A program made the translations under genes and the position numbers. From Caulobacteraceae bacterium (GTDB lineage Bacteria; Pseudomonadota; Alphaproteobacteria; Caulobacterales; Caulobacteraceae): a DNA stretch of 11,518 nt. Below are positions 1-5,815 of this stretch, piece after piece. The notes under the pieces are model-generated. The model made no database searches. It saw only the letters and a list, made by a program, of their open reading frames with translations, and had not been told where the DNA came from. The DNA lies in NCBI GenBank assembly GCA_004144935.1, contig SDZP01000079.1, positions 1-11,518 on the forward strand, in the 5' to 3' direction. Positions within the stretch are counted from its first letter, which is position 1. Each line of letters begins with the position of its first letter.

Positions 1-343
1 CTTCGGGCTGGGCCTCGCCGGCAACCGCCGCGGCCGGCTCGGCCTTCGGCGCTTCGGTCTTGGGGGCCTCGGCCTTGGCAGGCTCCGCCTTGGGGGCGGC
101 TGCCGCGCCGCCGGCCGTCACGACGCCGAGCAGGGCGCCGGGCACGACGGTCTCGCCGTCGGCGGCGGCGATGCTTTCCAGCACCCCGTCCGACGGGCTG
201 GCGACCTCCAGGCTGACCTTGTCGGTTTCCAGCTCGACGAGGATCTCATCCCGCTTCACCGCATCGCCCGGCTTCTTCTTCCAGCTGGCGACCGTCGCCT
301 CGGTGACGGATTCGCCAAGGGCGGGGGTGGTGATGTCGGCCAT
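1..343 (-). CDS. sucB: Dihydrolipoyl succinyltransferase E2 component of 2-oxoglutarate dehydrogenase (N-terminal part, cut by the window edge)
   Basis: E2 carries succinyl groups on a lipoyl-lysine arm from E1 (SucA) to coenzyme A in the 2-oxoglutarate dehydrogenase complex. Only about 114 residues are visible. Residues 1-75 form a lipoyl domain that starts MADITTPALGESVTEATV; the motif LVELETDKVSLEV places the lipoylated lysine at residue 42. From about residue 80 an Ala/Pro/Lys/Glu-rich flexible linker with repeated KAEP/KAEAP units begins. The peripheral-subunit-binding and catalytic domains lie beyond the left edge. The ATG at 343 is preceded by AAGGA only 3 nt upstream, and the protein begins as E2 family members do. 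It lies 56 bp downstream of sucA on the same strand, which fits a sucAB unit. An E2 of another 2-oxoacid dehydrogenase is excluded mainly by the neighbouring sucA. Confidence 0.95.
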   Translation of the reverse strand, partial: MADITTPALGESVTEATVASWKKKPGDAVKRDEILVELETDKVSLEVASPSDGVLESIAAADGETVVPGALLGVVTAGGAAAAPKAEPAKAEAPKTEAPKAEPAAAVAGEAQPE

Positions 344-375
344 AGATCCTTACTCGTCTGTCTGTTTTCGTCGGT

Positions 376-393
376 CGCCGGAGGAAGCCGGCG
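376..393 (-). other. Small sucA-sucB intercistronic hairpin
   Basis: A perfect 6-bp inverted repeat (CGCCGG, 6-nt loop, CCGGCG) lies just downstream of the sucA stop codon. It is not followed by a T-run in the direction of transcription, so it does not look like an intrinsic terminator. It could mark the 3' end of sucA RNA or tune the ratio of sucA to sucB transcript. In GC-rich DNA a stem this short can also arise by chance. Confidence 0.25.
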
Positions 394-399
394 TCATAT

Positions 400-3363
400 T
401 CAGGCGAAGGCGTCGTTCAGGAACGCTTCAAGCTCTCGCATGTGCCGGCTCATCATGCCGGCGGCGGTGGAGGCGCTGGCCGGGCGGCCCAGGTAGCGGG
501 CGCGCTTGGCCTTCAGATCCATGCGGTCGAGGGTCAGTTCCAGCCAGGGATCGACGAAGGTCCAGCCGCCCATGTTCTTCGGCTCTTCCTGCACCCAGAC
601 CAGCTCGGCGTTCTTGAACCGGCCGAGCACCGCCATGACCGATTTCAGTGGCCAGGGGTAAAACTGCTCGATGCGCATGATGTAGACGTCGTCGCGGCCG
701 GCCTTGGCGCGCGCTTCGATGAGGTCGAAGTAGACCTTGCCGGAGCAGGCGATGACGCGGGTGATCTTGTCGTCCGGCTGCAGGGTGACGCCGCCGACAT
801 CGCAGCCGGCCTCGGCGCCGTCGATCAGCACCCGGTGGAAGCTGCCGCTCTCCGCCATGTCCTCGAGGTTGGACACCGCCTTCTTGTGACGCAGCAGGCT
901 CTTGGGCGTCATGACGATCAGCGGCTTGCGGAACTCGCGGTGCATCTGACGGCGCAGGGCGTGGAAGTAGTTGGCCGGGGTCGAGCAGTTGACCACCTGC
1001 ATGTTGTCCTCGGCGCAGGACTGCAGGAAGCGCTCCAGCCGGGCCGAGCTGTGCTCGGGGCCCTGGCCCTCGTAGCCGTGGGGGAGCAGCATGACGAGGC
1101 CGCTCATCCGCAGCCACTTGCGCTCGCCCGAGGCGATGAACTGGTCGATGACCACCTGGGCCCCGTTCACGAAGTCGCCGAACTGGGCTTCCCAGAGAGT
1201 CAGGGTGTTGGGGTCGGCCAGGCTGAAGCCGTACTCGAAGCCGAGGACCGCCTCTTCCGACAGCAGGCTGTCGATGACCTCGTAATGGGCCTGGCCTGGG
1301 CGCAGGTTGTTCAGCGCCGTGTAGTGCTCTTCCGTGGTCTGGTCGATCAGGTCGGAGTGGCGCTGGGTGAATGTGCCGCGCACGCTGTCCTGGCCGCTGA
1401 GGCGGACCGGATAGCCCTCGTCGAGCAGGGTGGCGAAGGCCAGGTGTTCGGCCAGGGCCCAGTCGATGCCCTCGCCGGCGTCGATGGCCGCGCGGCGGTT
1501 CTCGACCATGCGCTTGACGGTCTTGTGGACGTCGACGCCGCCGGGAACGGCGGTGATCTTGTGGCCCAGATCGATCAGCTTCTGGAGCGGCACGCCGGTC
1601 TGGCCCTTGCGCTCCTCGTCGCCCGGCAGGGTCAGGCCGGCCCACTTGCCGTCCAGCCAGTCGGCCTTATCGGCCTTGTAAGCCTTGCCGCCCTCGAACT
1701 CGGCGTCGAGGAAGTCGTCGAATTCCTTGATCCAGGTGTCGAGGTCGGCCTGGGTGGCGACGCCCTCTTCGATCAGGCGGGTCGAGTAGAGTTCGCGGGT
1801 CGAGGGGTGGCCCTTGATGCGCGCATACATCAGCGGCTGGGTCATCGTCGGGTCGTCGCCCTCGTTGTGACCAAAGCGCCGGTAGCAGAACATGTCGATG
1901 ACCACGTCCTTGCCGAACTGCTGGCGGTACTCGGTGGCCACCTTGGCGGCGTAGACCACCGCTTCGGGGTCGTCGCCGTTGACGTGCAGGATGGGCGCCT
2001 CGACCATCAGCGCCACGTCCGACGGATAGGGGCTGGTGCGGCTGTAGTGCGGCGCGGTGGTGAAGCCGATCTGGTTGTTGACGATGAAGTGGATGGTCCC
2101 GCCGGTGCGATAGCCCTTCAGGCCCGACAGGGCGAAACACTCGGCCACCACGCCCTGGCCGGCGAAGGCGGCGTCGCCGTGCAGCAGCAGCGGCAGCACA
2201 TGGGTGCGGCCGGCGTCCGGCGTCTCGCGCAGGGTGAAGGCCTGCTTGGCGCGGGCCTTGCCCAGCACCACCGGGTTGACGATTTCCAGGTGCGACGGGT
2301 TGGCGGTCAGCGACAGGTGGACGTTGTTGCCGTCGAACGAGCGGTCCGAACTGGCGCCCATGTGGTACTTCACGTCGCCCGAGCCCTCGACGTCGGACGG
2401 CAGGCTGGTGCCGCCCTGGAACTCGTGGAAGATGACGTGGTAGGGCTTGCCCATGACGGCGGCCAGGACGTTCAGGCGGCCGCGGTGCGGCATGCCGAGG
2501 ACGATGTCCTTCACGCCCAGCGCGCCGCCGCGCTTGATGATCTGTTCCAGCGCCGGGATGCAGGCCTCGGCCCCGTCCAGGCCGAAGCGCTTGGTGCCCG
2601 GGAAGCGCTTGTGCAGGAAGCGCTCGAAGCCCTCGGCCTCGATCAGCTTCTTGAGGATGGCGACCTTGCCCTCCTTGGAGAAGGTGATTTCCTTGTCTCG
2701 GCCCTCGATGCGCTCCTGGATCCAGCCCTTCTCGGCCGGGTTCGAGATATGCATGTACTGCACGCCGACGTTGCCGCAGTAGGTCCGGCGCAGGATCTCG
2801 AGGATCTCGCGCAGGGTCGAGGTCTCAAGCCCAAGCACGAAGTCGAGGAAGATGGTCCGGTCCAGATCGGCCTCGGTGAAGCCGTAGCTCGACGGCTCCA
2901 GCTCGCTGGCGTCGCCGGGGGGCAGGGCGATGCCCAGCGGATCGAGGTTGGCCTTCAGGTGGCCGCGCATCCGGTAGGCGCGGATCATCATGATGGCGCG
3001 CAAGGAGTCGGTAGTGGCGGCGCGGATCGCCTCGACGCTGGCGGTCGGGGTCTTGGTCTCGATGGCCTTGCCGAGCTTGGCCTCGATGGCGGGGGCGGCG
3101 GGCCACTGGCCGTCCAGCGCCGGCAGCCAGTCGGGGCGCGCGCCTTGCGGCCGGTTGGGGGTCCAGGCCGGCTTGGCCGCATTGGCCTTGATGGTCTGGG
3201 CCTGGTCGGTGAGGCTGGCGAAGAAGGCCTGCCAGGAGCTGTCGACGGAGCCGGGGTTCTCGGCCCAGCGGGCGTGCAGGTCTTCGACGTAGTCGGCGTT
3301 GCCACCGTAGAGGAAGGAAGTTTCGGTCAGGATCTGATTGATGTGACCTGCGTCGTCCGCCAT
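400..3363 (-). CDS. sucA: 2-oxoglutarate dehydrogenase E1 component
   Basis: Thiamine-diphosphate-dependent E1 decarboxylates 2-oxoglutarate and transfers the succinyl group to the lipoyl arm of SucB; it is cytoplasmic and part of the TCA cycle. The 987 residues are close to the alphaproteobacterial length and somewhat longer than E. coli SucA (933). The N-terminal E2-binding segment is at about 10-50 (TSFLYGGNADYVEDL). E1 core motifs are MPHRGRLNVL (291-300), HGDAAFAGQG (395-404), the cofactor region IVNNQIGFTT (427-436), RFGHNEGDDP (496-505), the transketolase-like pyrimidine-binding part SGQDSVRGTFTQRH (656-669) and HGYEGQGPEHSSARLE (762-777). The C-terminal domain ends near residue 985. 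No strong Shine-Dalgarno precedes the ATG at 3363, but the N-terminus is typical of the family. The frame is open throughout. A 186-bp gap with a stem-loop separates it from sucD upstream; sucB follows directly. Confidence 0.98.
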   Translation of the reverse strand: MADDAGHINQILTETSFLYGGNADYVEDLHARWAENPGSVDSSWQAFFASLTDQAQTIKANAAKPAWTPNRPQGARPDWLPALDGQWPAAPAIEAKLGKAIETKTPTASVEAIRAATTDSLRAIMMIRAYRMRGHLKANLDPLGIALPPGDASELEPSSYGFTEADLDRTIFLDFVLGLETSTLREILEILRRTYCGNVGVQYMHISNPAEKGWIQERIEGRDKEITFSKEGKVAILKKLIEAEGFERFLHKRFPGTKRFGLDGAEACIPALEQIIKRGGALGVKDIVLGMPHRGRLNVLAAVMGKPYHVIFHEFQGGTSLPSDVEGSGDVKYHMGASSDRSFDGNNVHLSLTANPSHLEIVNPVVLGKARAKQAFTLRETPDAGRTHVLPLLLHGDAAFAGQGVVAECFALSGLKGYRTGGTIHFIVNNQIGFTTAPHYSRTSPYPSDVALMVEAPILHVNGDDPEAVVYAAKVATEYRQQFGKDVVIDMFCYRRFGHNEGDDPTMTQPLMYARIKGHPSTRELYSTRLIEEGVATQADLDTWIKEFDDFLDAEFEGGKAYKADKADWLDGKWAGLTLPGDEERKGQTGVPLQKLIDLGHKITAVPGGVDVHKTVKRMVENRRAAIDAGEGIDWALAEHLAFATLLDEGYPVRLSGQDSVRGTFTQRHSDLIDQTTEEHYTALNNLRPGQAHYEVIDSLLSEEAVLGFEYGFSLADPNTLTLWEAQFGDFVNGAQVVIDQFIASGERKWLRMSGLVMLLPHGYEGQGPEHSSARLERFLQSCAEDNMQVVNCSTPANYFHALRRQMHREFRKPLIVMTPKSLLRHKKAVSNLEDMAESGSFHRVLIDGAEAGCDVGGVTLQPDDKITRVIACSGKVYFDLIEARAKAGRDDVYIMRIEQFYPWPLKSVMAVLGRFKNAELVWVQEEPKNMGGWTFVDPWLELTLDRMDLKAKRARYLGRPASASTAAGMMSRHMRELEAFLNDAFA

Positions 3364-3494
3364 TGCACTCGCGCCAGTTTACGCCGCTCGCAGAGGAGAG
3401 GCCTTGGAATGGGTGCTCATATAGGCCGACCGCCTGTGAATGGGGAGATAAACAGCGCGGATTTGTTGGGTTTTTTCGGGTTTTGAATACGACA
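3364..3494 (-). promoter_or_regulatory. sucA: Probable sucA leader and promoter region
   Basis: This non-coding stretch lies between the sucD stem-loop and the sucA start. Read on the minus strand it opens with clustered A-tracts (AAAA, AAAAAA and AACAAA within about 25 nt), as in UP-element-like or bent DNA. Further down there is a TATATG hexamer at about 3417-3422 and TTCACA 11 nt before it, which is too close for a normal -35/-10 pair. I cannot name a convincing promoter, but the composition and position suggest that sucA can be transcribed on its own. Confidence 0.3.
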
Positions 3495-3524
3495 ACGCCG
3501 GCGATCGTCTCCGATCGCCGGCGT
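3495..3524 (-). terminator. Stem-loop downstream of sucD, possible terminator
   Basis: A perfect 13-bp inverted repeat (ACGCCGGCGATCG and its complement) with a 4-nt loop begins 26 bp beyond the sucD stop codon. The stem is strong. On the minus strand it is followed by TGTCGTATTC rather than a T-run, so it is not a textbook intrinsic terminator. It may end or attenuate sucCD transcription or protect its 3' end, separating sucCD from sucAB. Confidence 0.5.
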
Positions 3525-3549
3525 GGCCGGATAAAAGCCCAGGTGTTGC

Positions 3550-4399
3550 CTAGCCCTTCAGCACTTCGACCAGCGTCTCACCCAGACGCGCCGGCGAGGG
3601 CGAGACCCGGATGCCGGCCGCTTCCATGGCGGCGGTCTTGTCGCCCGCGCCGCCCTTGCCGCCGGAGATGATCGCGCCCGCGTGGCCCATGCGGCGGCCG
3701 GGAGGGGCGGTGACGCCGGCGATGAAGCCGACCATCGGCTTCCAGCGGCCCTTCTTGCGCTCATCGGCGATGAACTGGGCGGCGTCCTCTTCGGCGCTGC
3801 CGCCGATTTCGCCGATCATGATGATCGACTTGGTCGCCTCGTCGGCCAGGTACATCTCGAGGATGTCGATGAACTCAGTGCCCTTGACCGGGTCGCCGCC
3901 GATGCCGACCGCCGAAGTCTGGCCGAGGCCGACGTTGGTGGTCTGGAACACTGCCTCATAGGTCAGGGTGCCGGAGCGCGAGACGACGCCGACGCTGCCC
4001 TCGGAGAAGATGCCGCCCGGCATGATGCCGATCTTGCACTGGTTGGGCGTCAGCACGCCCGGGCAGTTGGGGCCGATCAGGCGGGACTTGCTGCCCGACA
4101 GGGCGCGCTTGACCTTGACCATGTCCGAGACCGGGATGCCCTCGGTGATGCAGACGATCAGCGGCACGTCGGCGTCGATGGCCTCCAGGATGCTGTCGGC
4201 GGCGAAGGGCGGCGGCACGTAGATGACCGAGGCCGTCGAGCGCACCGGGGCCGACGTGGGTCGTGCCGCCTTTGCCGGGCGTGACGCCGCCGACCATCTT
4301 GGTGCCGTAGGCGATGGCCTGTTCGGTGTGGAAGGTCCCCTGGCTGCCGGTGATCCCCTGGCAGATGACCTTGGTGTTCTTGTCGATCAGAATGGACAT
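3550..4399 (-). pseudogene. sucD: Succinyl-CoA synthetase alpha subunit, frame broken by a micro-inversion with deletion
   Basis: SucD binds CoA and carries the catalytic phosphohistidine of succinyl-CoA synthetase, which makes a nucleoside triphosphate from succinyl-CoA together with SucC. Codons 1-48 (4399-4256) give an intact N-terminus, MSILIDKNTK through PGKGGTTH, including the CoA-binding Rossmann start. The correct frame resumes at 4233 with ASVIYVPPP and runs to the stop at 3550, with GPNCPGV, VSRSGTLTYEAV, GEIGGSAEE and the phosphohistidine motif GHAGAI (His codon 3682-3684). In the E. coli protein 19 residues join GGTTH to ASVIYV. Here only 22 nt do so, and the frame shifts by one. 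Adding the missing 35 nt would give 885 nt, a 294-residue protein, the expected size. As written, frame 1 runs on to 3956 as nonsense, and the second part would need a GTG start at 4245 and lack the CoA domain. Either an inactivating mutation or a sequencing/assembly artefact; the rest of the gene shows no decay. Confidence 0.9.
4226..4255 (+). other. Inverted fragment of the sucD coding sequence
   Basis: Read on the plus strand, antisense to sucD, these 30 bases translate as TEAVERTGAD. This matches the SucD segment expected between GGTTH and ASVIYV (REAVAATGAT in E. coli). Bases 4234-4255 are the inverted core. The adjoining 8 bases (4226-4233, minus-strand reading GCCTCGGT) belong both to the inverted piece and to the normal downstream sucD sequence. 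That implies the ancestral gene had the inverted repeat ACCGAGGC...GCCTCGGT at this point. About 27 nt encoding the preceding residues, plus one 8-nt arm, are gone. Confidence 0.8.
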
Positions 4400-4442
4400 G
4401 CGGGCTCTCTAGCCTTGAATTTCTGGGTGAAGGCGGCGCGGC

Positions 4443-5639
4443 TCAGGAGCCACGCACCGCCTTGACGATCTTCTCGGCCCCGTCGGAGAGGTCGTTGGCC
4501 GCGATGACGTTGAGGCCGCTCTCGGCGATGATCTTCTTGCCGAGCTCGACGTTGGTGCCTTCCAGGCGCACCACCAGCGGAACCTGCAGCCCGACTTCCT
4601 TCACCGCGGCGATGACGCCCTCGGCGATGATGTCGCAGCGCATGATGCCGCCGAAGATGTTGACCAGGATGCCTTTGACGTTGGGGTCGGCGGTGATGAT
4701 CTTGAAGGCCGCGGTGACCTTCTCCTTGCCGGCGCCGCCGCCGACATCGAGGAAGTTGGCCGGCTCGGCGCCGTACAGCTTGATGATGTCCATGGTGGCC
4801 ATGGCCAGGCCGGCACCGTTGACCATGCAGCCGATTTCGCCGTCGAGGGCGATGTAGCTGAGGTCGTACTTGCTGGCTTCGATTTCCTTCTCGTCCTCCT
4901 CGGTCTCGTCGCGCAGGGCGACGATGTCGGGATGGCGGAACAGGGCGTTGCCGTCGAAGCTGATCTTGGCGTCGAGGACGCGCAGGTGCTGGTCCTCGGT
5001 GACAATCAGCGGGTTGATCTCCAGCATCTCCATGTCCTTGCCCACGAAGGCGGCATAGAGTTGGCCGAGGATGACGCCGGCTTCCTTGGCAAGTCCGCCG
5101 GTCAGGCCGAGGGTCTTGGCCAGGGTGCGGCCGTGGTGCGGCTGGACGCCGGTCACCGGGTCGATGCTGAAGGTCTTGATCATGTGCGGCCGGTTGTGGG
5201 CCACTTCCTCGATGTCCATGCCGCCCTCGGTGGAGGCGACGACCGACACGCGGCTGGTCTCACGGTCGACCAGCAGGGAGATGTAGAACTCCTTGTCGAT
5301 GTCCGAGCCGTCCTCGATGTAGAGGCGGTTGACCTGCTTGCCCTTGGGGCCGGTCTGGTGCGTCACCAGCACCCGGCCGAGCATCTCCTCGGCGTTCTTG
5401 CGGACCTCTTCGACCGTCTTGACGACGCGGACGCCGCCCTTGCTGTCGGGGCCCAGGCCTTCGAAACGGCCCTTGCCGCGGCCGCCGGCGTGGATCTGGC
5501 TTTTGACGACGAAGATCTTTCCGCCCAGCCGCTCGGCGGCGGAGGCGGCTTCGTCGGGGGTCAGGGCGGGGAAGCCCTTGGACACGGGAGCGCCGAACTC
5601 GGCGAGGACGGCCTTGGCCTGGTATTCGTGAATGTTCAT
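4443..5639 (-). CDS. sucC: Succinyl-CoA synthetase (ADP-forming) beta subunit
   Basis: SucC is the nucleotide- and succinate-binding subunit that pairs with SucD to interconvert succinyl-CoA and succinate with substrate-level phosphorylation. The 398 residues match the usual length. It starts MNIHEYQAKAVLAEFG and has an ATP-grasp domain over about 1-230 with KSQIHAGGRGKG (46-57) and the metal/nucleotide motif EINPL (207-211). The CoA-ligase domain follows at about 262-385 with NGAGLAMATMD (274-284), ANFLDVGGGA (294-303) and NIFGGIMRCD (327-336). The ATG at 5639 has only a weak upstream purine stretch, but the family N-terminus supports it. sucD follows after 43 bp on the same strand, so the two are co-transcribed. 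The nucleotide preference (ADP or GDP) cannot be decided from the sequence. Confidence 0.98.
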   Translation of the reverse strand: MNIHEYQAKAVLAEFGAPVSKGFPALTPDEAASAAERLGGKIFVVKSQIHAGGRGKGRFEGLGPDSKGGVRVVKTVEEVRKNAEEMLGRVLVTHQTGPKGKQVNRLYIEDGSDIDKEFYISLLVDRETSRVSVVASTEGGMDIEEVAHNRPHMIKTFSIDPVTGVQPHHGRTLAKTLGLTGGLAKEAGVILGQLYAAFVGKDMEMLEINPLIVTEDQHLRVLDAKISFDGNALFRHPDIVALRDETEEDEKEIEASKYDLSYIALDGEIGCMVNGAGLAMATMDIIKLYGAEPANFLDVGGGAGKEKVTAAFKIITADPNVKGILVNIFGGIMRCDIIAEGVIAAVKEVGLQVPLVVRLEGTNVELGKKIIAESGLNVIAANDLSDGAEKIVKAVRGS

Positions 5640-5694
5640 CGCTGGAAGGAACTCGCCTTGTGCGCTGGGGGCCCGCCGGAAGCACGGACGGGGC

Positions 5695-5724
5695 CTTATA
5701 GGCGCCGCACGTAAGGGCAGGCAA
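5695..5724 (-). promoter_or_regulatory. Candidate sucC promoter
   Basis: On the minus strand TTGCCT (5719-5724) is followed 18 nt later by TATAAG (5695-5700), or 17 nt later by CTATAA. This resembles a sigma-70-type -35/-10 pair. It lies about 55 nt upstream of the sucC start and just downstream of the receptor-gene terminator, where a sucCD promoter is needed. It was judged by eye only. Confidence 0.45.
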
Positions 5725-5760
5725 CCGCCGAAAAATCCTCTTTCGGCCAGCCCTGAAACG

Positions 5761-5790
5761 AAAAGGGCGGCCCGCTTTCACGGGCCGCCC
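5761..5790 (-). terminator. Intrinsic terminator of the TonB-dependent receptor gene
   Basis: On the minus strand GGGCGGCCCG pairs with CGGGCCGCCC across a 6-nt loop (TGAAAG), a 10-bp GC stem, followed at once by TTTTCGTTT. It begins 25 bp after the receptor stop codon. This is a standard rho-independent terminator and should separate receptor transcription from sucC. Confidence 0.88.
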
Positions 5791-5815
5791 CTGGCGCGTC
5801 GGTCGGTCGGACCGC

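Noticed and set aside
442..3486. Open frame of 1014 codons on the plus strand opposite sucA
   Set aside because: It mirrors sucA codon for codon in high-GC DNA where antisense frames lack stops. Its translation is low-complexity Val/Gly/Ala/Leu-rich with no family motif, while sucA is unmistakable.
3550..4245. Functional shortened SucD starting from GTG at 4245
   Set aside because: It would lack the first 60-70 residues, including the CoA-binding start, and has no reason to begin there. The intact N-terminus just upstream in another frame shows it is one broken gene.
3956..4258. Programmed frameshifting in sucD
   Set aside because: There is no slippery heptamer or stimulatory structure of the known kind. 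The inverted coding fragment and missing residues show a rearrangement, and shifting frame would not restore the lost residues.
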